Made by a program: the position numbers and the translations under genes. Positions 46,578 to 55,058 of a DNA stretch of 64,000 nt are shown here, in pieces. The stretch spans positions 1 through 64,000 of the forward strand of contig JAEWIX010000002.1 of NCBI GenBank assembly GCA_023386885.1, read 5' to 3'. The notes beneath the pieces were generated by a model. It had not been told where the DNA came from, searched no databases, and was given only the letters and a program-made list of their open reading frames with translations. This DNA comes from Pseudomonadota bacterium. Its GTDB lineage: Bacteria > Pseudomonadota > Alphaproteobacteria > Rhizobiales > Xanthobacteraceae. Positions within the stretch are counted from its first letter, which is position 1, and every line of letters begins with the position of its first letter.

Positions 46578-48083
46578 TCAGACTTTCGGTGCGAAGGGCG
46601 GGCCGTTCGGCTTGATGCGGATGCCGGGACGCAGCCGCGTCCATGGCAGCGACGCGGTGTCCGCCGGCATCGCACCCGGCGCGGCGCAGATCAGCAGCGT
46701 CTCGGCGATCGGCTCGAAGTCGGCGCGGAAATGCACCGAGCTTTTGTTGACGAGGATCGCCTGTTCGGTCGGCTCGATGCCGACATAGCGATACATCGCC
46801 TGATCGGCGAGTTGCGCCTTGTGCGACGACACCACGACGCGGACGTCGTCGATCCGCAGGCAGGCGGATGGGCCCATGTCCATGTCGCGGCCGCCGTAAT
46901 AGGGGCCGGGCGCGACAAATTTGCCGTCCGACAATTTTTCGACGACGAAGGTCGCCTCATAGGGCGCATCGCCGGGGATGCCGGACTTGCCGCCGAGCGC
47001 AAGCGTCACGCTCGCACCTTCGCCGGCCACGTGCGCAGCCTTGGCGGAAGCCGGATCGTAGATCGCGCCGGTCGCGGCGCGCGTCGCCTTGTTGCGCACC
47101 AGCGCGCGCAGCATGCCGGTGGTGTCGGAATCGCCGCCGGCGCCGGGATTGTCCTGCGTGTCGGCGATGACGACCGGCTTTCGCGCGGTCTTCGCCAGTT
47201 GCATCGCGTGCTGCACGCCTTCGTCGGGCGAATAGATTTTTCCGTCGAAATCGTTCTCATGACCGATGACGAGTTGCGCGACGGCATCGGCCGCGGCATC
47301 CGCATCCGCTTGCGTGCGGCCATAGGCGAATACGGTGGGACCGCAGCCGGGAAAATCGGCAGCGGGAAAGCCCGGTGCGAACGACAGCGTCGGCACCGTG
47401 TCATTCTCCAGCGCGGCGAGCTTGTCGTAGATGCCTTTGGTCGGTTGATCGAATGTGCATTGCCAACTGATCGGAATCAGAAACGGCAACTGCCGAAAGG
47501 CTTTCGCGAAGCGTTGCTTGCTTTGCAACAGCAGCGCGAGATGCTTCGCGGAGGCGCGGCCGGTGTCGGCCATGTCGACATGCGGATAGGTGCGATAAGC
47601 GATCAGCGCGTCGGCGTGTTCGACCATCTCCGGCGTGGCGTTAGCATGCAGGTCGAGGCTCACCACCAGCGGCAGATCAGGTCCGATCACCTTGCGGACG
47701 CGCGCCAGCAGTTCGCCTTCGCCGTCGTCGAGATGTTCGGTGACCATCGCGCCGTGCAAATCGAGATAGACCGCGTCGAGTGAATCGGCAGCGGCGATGC
47801 CATCGACCATTTCTTTCACGACGCGCTCATAGGCGTCCTCCGTGACGTGGGCGCAGGGGCTGGCGCCGCAGGCAATCGTCGGGATCAACTCCCAGCCGCG
47901 CGTCACGGCATCGTCGATGAAGCCGGCGAGGCCGACATTGATGCCGCGCATCACCTTCAGCACGTCCGAGCCGTGAGTCATCGCCGGCCAGCCGCCGCCG
48001 TGAACGAAATCGGCATAAGTCGCCTTGGTGGGAGCGAAAGTGTTGGTCTCGTGCAGAAAGCCGCCGACGGCGATACGGGTCAT
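46578..48083 (-). CDS. M81 family metallopeptidase (MlrC-like)
   Basis: A 501-residue protein of the MlrC family, named for a Sphingomonas protein that degrades the linear products of microcystin. It opens with IAVGGFLHETNTFAPTKATYADF. YLDLHGAMVTEHLDDGEGELLARVR near residue 108 and SLDLHANATPEMVEHADALIAYRTYPHVD near 145 carry likely metal-binding His and Asp/Glu. VIADTQDNPGAGGDSDTTGMLRAL near 305 is a further family block. It sits beside a peptide ABC importer and an M20 peptidase. That supports breakdown of imported peptides or D-amino-acid-containing oligomers. Confidence 0.85.
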   Translation of the reverse strand: MTRIAVGGFLHETNTFAPTKATYADFVHGGGWPAMTHGSDVLKVMRGINVGLAGFIDDAVTRGWELIPTIACGASPCAHVTEDAYERVVKEMVDGIAAADSLDAVYLDLHGAMVTEHLDDGEGELLARVRKVIGPDLPLVVSLDLHANATPEMVEHADALIAYRTYPHVDMADTGRASAKHLALLLQSKQRFAKAFRQLPFLIPISWQCTFDQPTKGIYDKLAALENDTVPTLSFAPGFPAADFPGCGPTVFAYGRTQADADAAADAVAQLVIGHENDFDGKIYSPDEGVQHAMQLAKTARKPVVIADTQDNPGAGGDSDTTGMLRALVRNKATRAATGAIYDPASAKAAHVAGEGASVTLALGGKSGIPGDAPYEATFVVEKLSDGKFVAPGPYYGGRDMDMGPSACLRIDDVRVVVSSHKAQLADQAMYRYVGIEPTEQAILVNKSSVHFRADFEPIAETLLICAAPGAMPADTASLPWTRLRPGIRIKPNGPPFAPKV

Positions 48084-48126
48084 GAAGTCATTCCGATGAA
48101 GTGTCGCTGTGTGACGACGTTAGTCG

Positions 48127-48210
48127 CGTCATTGCGGGGAGCGCAAGCGACGAAGCAGTCCAATTCGACATGGCTTGATTTCAAATCTGGATGCTTCGCT
48201 CGCAATGACG
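48127..48210. repeat. Intergenic repeat (CGTCATTGCG family)
   Basis: Perfect 10-bp inverted ends CGTCATTGCG (48127-48136) and CGCAATGACG (48201-48210) enclose about 64 bp, with GCGCAAGCGACGAAGC inside. It lies between the MlrC-like gene and the ABC ATPase on the same strand. Confidence 0.75.
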
Positions 48211-48225
48211 ACTGCTGCTGAATCA

Positions 48226-49905
48226 TCAAACCGGCGAAACTGGATCATGCTGCGTCGTGGCGACCGGCTGGAAATTGGCAAAGTCCCAATGGCGGCCGGG
48301 TGCCGCTTCGAGCAACTGCTTGGTGTAAGCTTGCTGCGGATTGGTGAGGATTTCCCCCGCCAGTCCCTGTTCGACGACGCGGCCGTGTTGCATCACCACC
48401 ACCTCGTCGCAGATTTGCGCGGCGACGCGCAGGTCGTGGGTGATGAACAATAGCGCGATGCCGAGTCGCGTCTGGATTTCGTCGAGCAGTTCGAGCACCT
48501 GCGCCTGCACCGAGACGTCGAGCGCGGAGACGGCTTCATCCGCCACCAGCACGTCGGGATCGAGCGCCAGCGCGCGGGCAATCGCAATGCGCTGGCGTTG
48601 GCCGCCGGAGAACTGATGCGGATAGCGCGTGATGGCATCGGCGGGCAGATCGACCAGTTCGAGCAGTTCGCCGGCACGCTTGATCGCATCGGCGTGCGGC
48701 ACGCCGTAATTGACCGGCCCTTCGGCGATCGTTTCGCCGACAGTGACGCGCGGATTGAGCGAGCGATAGGGATCCTGGAACACGATCTGGATGCGCTTGC
48801 GATGCGGCTGCAACAGCCGGCGCGACAGCGTCGAGATATCCTGACCGGCGAGGCGGACTTCGCCGGAAGTCGGATCGATCAGCCGCACGATGCAACGCGC
48901 GACCGTGGATTTGCCCGAGCCGCTTTCGCCGACGATGCCGAGCGTACGACCCTTGCGTAGCGTCAGCGTTACATTTTGCGCGGCCGCCACCTCGCGCGCA
49001 TGGCCGAACATCGCACGCTGGCGGTAGATCTTGCCGAGGCTGTCGGTCTCAAGCACGATCGGTTCGCTGGACGCCGGCCGCGCGGCGCGCGGGATCAGGC
49101 TCGGCACCGACGCCAGCAGGTTGCGGGTATATTCCATGGTGGGTGTGCGCAGGATGCCGTCGAGCGCACCGGTCTCCACGACCTGACCTTTGCGCATCAC
49201 CACCACGCGGTCGGCGATCTCCGCGACGACACCCATGTCGTGGGTGATGAACAGCACGGCGGTGCCGTGATCGCGTTGCAGGTCGCGGATCAGCGACAGG
49301 ATCTGCTTTTGCGTGGTGACGTCGAGCGCGGTGGTCGGCTCGTCGGCGATCAGCAGTTTCGGTTCGAGCACCAGTGCCATCGCGATCATGATGCGCTGAC
49401 GCTGACCGCCGGAGAGTTGATGCGGATAGGATTTGAAGATGCGTGCGACGTCCGGCAGCCGCACCTGTTCCATCATCGCCAGAATGCGTTCGCGCCGCGT
49501 GCGGGCATCGAGGTCGGTATGGGCGCGCAGCACCTCGTCGATCTGCTTGCCGACAGGCACCACCGGATTGAGCGCGGTCATCGGCTCCTGAAAGATCATC
49601 GCCATGGTGGTGGCGCGCAACTGCCGCAGCCGCCGGTCGCTGGCCGAAAGAATATCCTCGCCGGCCAGCGTGATCTTGCCGCGTGTCGGTGCCAGCGCGT
49701 TTTTCGGCAACAGGCCCATTACCGTCAGCGAGGTAACCGATTTGCCGGAGCCGCTTTCGCCGACCACGCAGAGGGTTTCACCCTGCCGGACCTGCAGCGA
49801 GACGCCGTCGATGATGCGATGCGCGTCGGGCTTCGTGCCGATCGAGACGACGAGATCGTTGACGTCGAGAACGACGGGAGCGGACGAGGTGGCGGTAGTG
49901 CTCAT
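48226..49905 (-). CDS. Fused double ATPase of a peptide ABC transporter (DppD-DppF type)
   Basis: A 559-residue protein made of two complete ABC ATPase domains in one chain, as in GsiA. Domain 1 has GESGSGKSVTSL, LSGGQRQRIMIA and LLIADEPTTALD. Domain 2 (from about residue 295) has GESGSGKSTVAR, FSGGQRQRIAIA and VLVADEAVSALD. The C-terminal extension of each half is typical of oligopeptide/nickel ATPases. It drives import by the two permeases upstream. Its ATG overlaps the stop of the DppC-type permease by four bases (ATGA). Confidence 0.92.
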   Translation of the reverse strand: MSTTATSSAPVVLDVNDLVVSIGTKPDAHRIIDGVSLQVRQGETLCVVGESGSGKSVTSLTVMGLLPKNALAPTRGKITLAGEDILSASDRRLRQLRATTMAMIFQEPMTALNPVVPVGKQIDEVLRAHTDLDARTRRERILAMMEQVRLPDVARIFKSYPHQLSGGQRQRIMIAMALVLEPKLLIADEPTTALDVTTQKQILSLIRDLQRDHGTAVLFITHDMGVVAEIADRVVVMRKGQVVETGALDGILRTPTMEYTRNLLASVPSLIPRAARPASSEPIVLETDSLGKIYRQRAMFGHAREVAAAQNVTLTLRKGRTLGIVGESGSGKSTVARCIVRLIDPTSGEVRLAGQDISTLSRRLLQPHRKRIQIVFQDPYRSLNPRVTVGETIAEGPVNYGVPHADAIKRAGELLELVDLPADAITRYPHQFSGGQRQRIAIARALALDPDVLVADEAVSALDVSVQAQVLELLDEIQTRLGIALLFITHDLRVAAQICDEVVVMQHGRVVEQGLAGEILTNPQQAYTKQLLEAAPGRHWDFANFQPVATTQHDPVSPV

Positions 49906-50789
49906 GGGCGGGCCTCGCGCTGTTTCATGCGCGGGTCGAGCGCGTCGCGCGCGGCATCGCCGATCAGATTGACCGAGAGAATGGCGATCGACAGCAACAG
50001 GCCGGGCCAGAAGATCAGCGACGGCTTGATCTGAAAGTACGCGCGGCCTTCAGCCATGATGTTGCCCCAGGTCGGGATTTCCGGGCTGATGCCACAGCCG
50101 AGGAACGACAGAATCGCCTCGACGAGGATGGCTGAGGCGCAAACATAGGTACCCTGCACGATCAGCGGCGCGATGGTGTTCGGCATCAGATGCCGCCACA
50201 TGATCTTCGGCAGGCTGGTGCCGACGGAGATCGCGGCTTCGACGTAGGGCTCCTCACGTGCCGACAGAACCACCGAGCGCACCAGTCGCGCCACGCGCGG
50301 CACCTCCGGAATGGTGATGGCGATCAGCACCGTCATCAGGCTGGCGCCGGACAGCGACACCACGGCGATCGCCAGCAGGATCGCCGGAATTGCCATCAGG
50401 CCATCCATGATGCGCATCATGACGGCATCGACCCATTTGAAGAACCCAGAGACGAGCCCGATCACGAGGCCGAGCGCAACGCTGAACACTGCGGAGCCGA
50501 GCCCGATCAGCAGCGAGATGCGGCCGCCATAGATAATGCGCGACAGGACATCGCGGCCGAAGGCATCGGTGCCGAGCGGATATTCCGCACTGGCCGCTTT
50601 CAGCCGTTGCGCCGGCGCCAGCAGTTGCGGATCGTGCGGCGAGATCAGCGGCGCGAAAATCGCCATCAGCACGACCACCACGAGACAAAGGGCGGCAATG
50701 GCGATGATCGGATTCGAACGCAACAGATTGCGACCGACACGGCGCGGCGTGATCCGAAGCGAGGGGTCTGGTAGGGCGTCGACAGCCAT
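49902..50789 (-). CDS. Peptide ABC transporter permease (DppC type)
   Basis: A 295-residue inner-membrane permease with about six helices. The N-terminal segment before helix 1 and the APLISPHDPQLLAPAQRLKAAS loop with YPLGTDAFGRDVLSRIIYGGRISL are diagnostic of DppC/OppC subunits. The EAA loop (EAAISVGTSLPKIMWRHLMPN) is near residue 205. Its ATG shares a base with the stop of the DppB-type gene (TGATG), and its end overlaps the ATPase gene, so all three are translationally coupled. Confidence 0.92.
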   Translation of the reverse strand: MAVDALPDPSLRITPRRVGRNLLRSNPIIAIAALCLVVVVLMAIFAPLISPHDPQLLAPAQRLKAASAEYPLGTDAFGRDVLSRIIYGGRISLLIGLGSAVFSVALGLVIGLVSGFFKWVDAVMMRIMDGLMAIPAILLAIAVVSLSGASLMTVLIAITIPEVPRVARLVRSVVLSAREEPYVEAAISVGTSLPKIMWRHLMPNTIAPLIVQGTYVCASAILVEAILSFLGCGISPEIPTWGNIMAEGRAYFQIKPSLIFWPGLLLSIAILSVNLIGDAARDALDPRMKQREARP

Positions 50790-51730
50790 CAGTAACGGAT
50801 CCTCGGATCGAGCAAGGTGTAGGAGAGATCGATCAGCAGATTGACCCCGACATAGATGCCGCTGGTGAGCAGGATCATCGCCTGAATGACGGGATAGTCG
50901 CGTGCCAGTACTGCGTCGACCGTGAGGCGGCCGATGCCGGGCAAGTTGAATACCGTCTCGGTGACGACGACGCCGGAAATCAGCAACGCGAAGCCGGTTC
51001 CGATCACGGTGATCACCGGCACTGCCGCGTTGCGCAGCGCGTGTCGCAACAGCACGCCATGTTCGGCGATGCCCTTGGCGCGCGCGGTGCGGATATAATC
51101 CTCGTCGAGCACGTCGAGCATCGCGGCACGGGTCATGCGTGCGATCAATGCGATGTAGATGAACGACAGCGCCAACGTCGGCAGCGCGATGCGTTCGACG
51201 AACGGGCCGAAGCCGCGCGCGAGGCTGCGATAACCCTGAACCGGCAGCCAGCGAAGGTCGATGGCGAACACCTGAATGAGCACATAGCCGATCACGAACA
51301 CCGGCACCGAGAAACCGATCACCGATAGGGCCATCACGAAACGGTCGATCCACGAACCGTGCTTCCACGCGGCGATCACGCCGAGCGGCACGGCGACGAT
51401 CACGGTGAAGATGATGGTCGAAAGCGCGATGGCGATGGTCGGCTCGATGCGATTGCCGATCATGGTGATGACCGGCACGTTGGAAATCAGCGAGACGCCG
51501 AAATCGCCGTGCAGCAGACGCCCGATCCAGGTGAAGAACTGCTGATACAGCGGCTCGTTCAGGCCGAGCGAGATGCGGATGCGCTCGATCTGCTCCGGCG
51601 TGGCGGTATCGCCGGCGATGACCGCGGCGGGATCGCCGGGCGTCAGTCGCAGCAGCAGGAACACGAACAGCGCCACCACGCCCATCACGGGAATGGCGGC
51701 GAGAATCCTGCGGATCAGGTAGCCAAGCAT
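50789..51730 (-). CDS. Peptide ABC transporter permease (DppB type)
   Basis: A 313-residue inner-membrane permease. It starts LIRRILAAIPVMGVVALFVFLLLRLTPGDPA, the hallmark of DppB/OppB subunits. It has six helices and an EAA-like loop (RTARAKGIAEHGVLLRHALRNA) near residue 190. It pairs with the DppC-type subunit. First of the permease/ATPase genes; the M20 peptidase gene is 158 bp upstream on the same strand. Confidence 0.92.
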   Translation of the reverse strand: MLGYLIRRILAAIPVMGVVALFVFLLLRLTPGDPAAVIAGDTATPEQIERIRISLGLNEPLYQQFFTWIGRLLHGDFGVSLISNVPVITMIGNRIEPTIAIALSTIIFTVIVAVPLGVIAAWKHGSWIDRFVMALSVIGFSVPVFVIGYVLIQVFAIDLRWLPVQGYRSLARGFGPFVERIALPTLALSFIYIALIARMTRAAMLDVLDEDYIRTARAKGIAEHGVLLRHALRNAAVPVITVIGTGFALLISGVVVTETVFNLPGIGRLTVDAVLARDYPVIQAMILLTSGIYVGVNLLIDLSYTLLDPRIRY

Positions 51731-51888
51731 GCGTCCCTACCTCGCCACGGGTTGCTTCCGATGCAAATTCCGCCGGATGGAAGAGCGGTTTGCCCCGCCC
51801 ATCCGGACCACAAGTTCAGCAATTCCCGTGCCATCCATCCCCTGTCGTTTCGATCGCGGCTCTTGGCGGCCGGTGCGTTCTGTTCGGT

Positions 51889-53019
51889 CTAGTTCAGCGT
51901 CGCCAGCAAGCCTGCCATCAGCCGGCCGCGCTCGGCAAGACTGTCGACTTCAATATGTTCGTTCAATGTGTGGGCATCGGCGCCGCGCACGCCGAGGCCG
52001 TCGAGCGAGGGAATGCCCATCGCGCCGGTGAAGTTGGCGTCGGAGCCGCCGCCGGCGCTGCCATGGGGCAGGTCGACGCCCATTTGTTGAGCGACGCCGC
52101 GCGCCTTTTCATAAAGCGCCATGGTTCCAGCGTCGGGCTCCCACACCGGACGAGTGACGCCGCGCGTCACGGTGAAAGTGACGCCGTCACGGGTTCCGGA
52201 CAGCGCCAGCATCTTTTCCACGCCACGGTCGAGGTCGTCCTGCCGCTTGGCCATGCTGAGCGCTTCGCCGGTCGTGGTGGTGGCGACGCAGTTCACCCAT
52301 TGGCCGCCATGTACGATGCCAACGCTGAAGGTGCAATCGGGGCCGGTCATCGCATCGATGGCGATGATCTGGCGCGCCATCTCGCGGATCGCGGAGCGGC
52401 CGGAGGAAAGCGTCGCGCCGGCGTGGCTTGGCTTTCCGGTGGCTTCGAGATTGAAGCGGGCGATGGCATAGCGGCCGGTGACCACGCCATTGTTCTCGCG
52501 GCCGGGCTCCGGCACCAGCACATATTTGTTGCGCGCAGCTTCCGCCTCTACGACATCGCGCACGCTCGGCGTGCCGACCTCTTCGTCGGGCGTCAGCAGG
52601 AAGGTGATCGGCAGCGGCGTGGTGAAGGCGGCGCGTTGCAACTGGCGGATCGCTTCCAGCGAGAGATAGTTGCCGCCCTTCATGTCGAAGATGCCGGGGC
52701 CGTAGCACTTGTTGCCCTCGCGCCGCCACGGCAGTTTCGCCAGCGTGCCGACTGGATGCACGGTGTCGAGGTGACCGGCGATCAGGATGCCGGGTTCGCC
52801 CTGTTTCGGATGCGGGAAGCGGGCGCGGATGCAATCGCCAAAACCCATCCGCCCGGGAATGCGCTCGATAGTCGCGCCCGCGAGCGCCATCTCGCGCGCG
52901 GCGAGATCGAGCATGCGGTTGACGGCGGTGCGATCCCAGGTCGGGCTTTCGCACTCGACCCACTGACGCAGACCCTGCAACATGGTTTCGGTATCGAACG
53001 GGAGATTGGCGGGATTCAT
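51889..53019 (-). CDS. M20 family peptidase (carboxypeptidase G2-like)
   Basis: A 376-residue zinc peptidase of the M20A/glutamate carboxypeptidase group. Metal-site motifs are LIAGHLDTVHPVGTL, GPGIFDMKGGNYLSLEAIRQL and LLTPDEEVGTPSV, followed by the dimerisation domain (GKPSHAGATLSSGRSAI) and GGGSDANFTGAMGIPSLDGLG. AGAGGATCC precedes the ATG at 53019. It has no signal peptide, so it acts in the cytoplasm, probably removing terminal residues from peptides brought in by the adjacent transporter. Confidence 0.88.
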   Translation of the reverse strand: MNPANLPFDTETMLQGLRQWVECESPTWDRTAVNRMLDLAAREMALAGATIERIPGRMGFGDCIRARFPHPKQGEPGILIAGHLDTVHPVGTLAKLPWRREGNKCYGPGIFDMKGGNYLSLEAIRQLQRAAFTTPLPITFLLTPDEEVGTPSVRDVVEAEAARNKYVLVPEPGRENNGVVTGRYAIARFNLEATGKPSHAGATLSSGRSAIREMARQIIAIDAMTGPDCTFSVGIVHGGQWVNCVATTTTGEALSMAKRQDDLDRGVEKMLALSGTRDGVTFTVTRGVTRPVWEPDAGTMALYEKARGVAQQMGVDLPHGSAGGGSDANFTGAMGIPSLDGLGVRGADAHTLNEHIEVDSLAERGRLMAGLLATLN

Positions 53020-53379
53020 GTCGTGGATCCTCTTGATTGGTCTTGTATCGTGAGATCGAGTCCAGCAACTGCATATCGGCGGCCACGCTGCCGCTGACGA
53101 TGCATCGGGGCTAATAATGCCGACTGTGCCGCGAATTGCCAGAGCAACATTTGCCGAGCGCCTCACGCGATCGGCGGCGCGAATGTTGCGCTGCGCTCGG
53201 CGAGAACGGCGTTGACGCGCTCGCGGCTTGATGCAACTCTCAAATAAAACAGAGCCATGCGCTATGCGTTTGCGCAGCCCAAATGACGGTCAGCGGGCGC
53301 AAAATCTCGACAGCGACTGGCGATAGAGGCGATTGGCGGCAATACAAAGCAGCAAAACAAATAAATCAGGAGGGATGGA
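53020..53379. other. 360-bp divergent control region between the M20 peptidase and the binding protein
   Basis: No gene is seen. It must hold both promoters of the peptide-import locus. A perfect 9-bp inverted repeat, GCCGAGCGC (53153-53161) and GCGCTCGGC (53193-53201), lies near the centre and may be an operator or stem. Confidence 0.55.
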
Positions 53380-54978
53380 ATGGTTCAGATTACCCGCAGG
53401 CAGTTTTCGACGATGGCTTCCGTGGCCGCGCTTTCGGCGGCCCTGCCGTTACCAGCGAGGGCGGCCGGCAAGACCATTACTGCGGTGATGCACTCCGATC
53501 TGCGCGTCATCGACCCCGGGCTGACGACGGCATATATCACGCGCGATCACGGTTATATGATCTACGACACGCTGCTGGCGATGGATTCCAGTTTCAAGAT
53601 CCAGCCGCAGATGGCCGAATACAAGATTTCGGATGACAAGCTTACTTACACGTTCACGCTGCGCGATGGACTGAAGTGGCACGATGGCGCGCCGGTCACC
53701 GCCGAGGATTGCGTCGCCTCGCTCAAGCGTTGGGGCCAGAAGGACGGCATGGGCCAGAAGCTCATGGACTTCACGGCAAGTCTTGCCGCCGCGGATCCGA
53801 AGACCATCGTGCTGAAGCTGAAGGAGCCCTACGGCTTGGTGCTCGAAGCGATCGGCAAACCGTCGTCGCTCGTGCCGTTCATGATGCCGAAGCGCATTGC
53901 CGAAACGCCGGCCGACAAGGCGATTCCCGAACAGATCGGCTCCGGCCCGTTCAAGTTCGTGAAGGAGGAATTCCAGCCCGGCGTGAAGGCGGTCTACGTC
54001 AAGAACACCGACTACGTGCCGCGCAAGGAGCCGCCGAGCTGGACCTCGGGCGGCAAGGTGGTGAAGGTCGATCGCGTCGAATGGGTGACCATGGCGGATG
54101 CACAGACCGCGGTGAACGCGCTGCAGTCCGGCGACATCGACTTTCTCGAGAATCCCTCGTTCGACATGCTGCCCATCCTCAAGCAGGACAAGGAGCTGCA
54201 TATCCAGACGCTGAGCAAGCTCGGCTTCCAGACCATCGCCCGGATGAACTTCCTCTATCCGCCGTTCGATAACGTCAAGGTGCGCCGCGCCGCCCAGATG
54301 GCGATCAGTCAGAAGCCGGTGCTCGATGCGCTGGTCGGCAATCCCGATTACTACAAGGTCTGCGGTGCGGTGTTCGTCTGCGGCACGCCGCTGGCGAGCG
54401 AGGCGGGATCCGATCCGATCGTCAAGGGCGACGACATGGCGGCGGCGAAGAAACTGCTGGCCGAATCCGGATATGACGGCACGCCCGTGGTACTCATGTC
54501 GCCGGGCGACGTGGTGACGCTCAAGGCGCAACCCATCGTCGTCGCGCAGCAACTTCGCGACGCCGGCTTCAAGGTCGACCTCCAGGCCACCGATTGGCAG
54601 ACCGTGGTGTCGCGCCGTGCCAGCCAGAAGCCGCCGAAGGACGGTGGCTGGAACATGTTCTGCACCAACTGGGTTGCTCCCGACGTGATGAACCCGGTGG
54701 CCAACATCATGTTGAACGGCAAGGGCAAGAAAGGTGGTTGGTTCGGCTGGCCGGAGGATTCAACGATGGAAGGATTGATCGACAAGTTCGTTCGCGCGAC
54801 TTCCGCAGACGATCAGAAAAAGATCGCCGCCGATATCCAGAAACGCGCCATGGAGGAGGTGACCTACGTTCCGCTCGGCCAATACGAGGCCCCGTCGGTG
54901 TGGCGAACCTCCCTCAAGGGTGTGCTCGACGGACCGGCGACGCCGATCTTCTGGAACATCGATAAGACCGAGAGCTGA
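53380..54978 (+). CDS. Peptide ABC transporter substrate-binding protein (family 5)
   Basis: A 532-residue periplasmic solute-binding protein of the oligopeptide/dipeptide class. The leader ITRRQFSTMASVAALSAALPLPARA has a twin-arginine-like RRQF motif, so export may use Tat. The mature part has LRDGLKWHDGAPVTAEDCVASLKRW (family signature) near residue 95, QIGSGPFKFVKEEF near 187 and MNFLYPPFDNVKVRRAAQMAI near 290. AGGAGGG precedes the ATG. It is divergent from the permease/ATPase genes and is the obvious partner of that importer. Confidence 0.9.
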   Translation: MVQITRRQFSTMASVAALSAALPLPARAAGKTITAVMHSDLRVIDPGLTTAYITRDHGYMIYDTLLAMDSSFKIQPQMAEYKISDDKLTYTFTLRDGLKWHDGAPVTAEDCVASLKRWGQKDGMGQKLMDFTASLAAADPKTIVLKLKEPYGLVLEAIGKPSSLVPFMMPKRIAETPADKAIPEQIGSGPFKFVKEEFQPGVKAVYVKNTDYVPRKEPPSWTSGGKVVKVDRVEWVTMADAQTAVNALQSGDIDFLENPSFDMLPILKQDKELHIQTLSKLGFQTIARMNFLYPPFDNVKVRRAAQMAISQKPVLDALVGNPDYYKVCGAVFVCGTPLASEAGSDPIVKGDDMAAAKKLLAESGYDGTPVVLMSPGDVVTLKAQPIVVAQQLRDAGFKVDLQATDWQTVVSRRASQKPPKDGGWNMFCTNWVAPDVMNPVANIMLNGKGKKGGWFGWPEDSTMEGLIDKFVRATSADDQKKIAADIQKRAMEEVTYVPLGQYEAPSVWRTSLKGVLDGPATPIFWNIDKTES

Positions 54979-55006
54979 TCGCGCAATCAGAGCCTTCAAA
55001 CAATTC

Positions 55007-55035
55007 GACGGCGGCCGGTTCCATCGGCCGCCGTC
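55007..55035. terminator. Terminator between convergent binding-protein and AI-2E genes
   Basis: A perfect 11-bp GC-rich stem (55007-55017 with 55025-55035), 7-nt loop, followed by GATCTTTG. The T tract is weak. Confidence 0.65.
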
Positions 55036-55058
55036 GATCTTTGTGGCAATGCGTTCGA

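Noticed and set aside
46368..47783. 470-codon plus-strand frame opposite the MlrC-like gene
   Set aside because: The minus-strand frame encodes conserved MlrC motifs; the plus frame is Arg/Ala-rich shadow.
34980..48210. CRISPR-like array from repeated hairpins
   Set aside because: Repeats are different families, far apart and palindromic intergenic units, with no regular spacers or cas genes.
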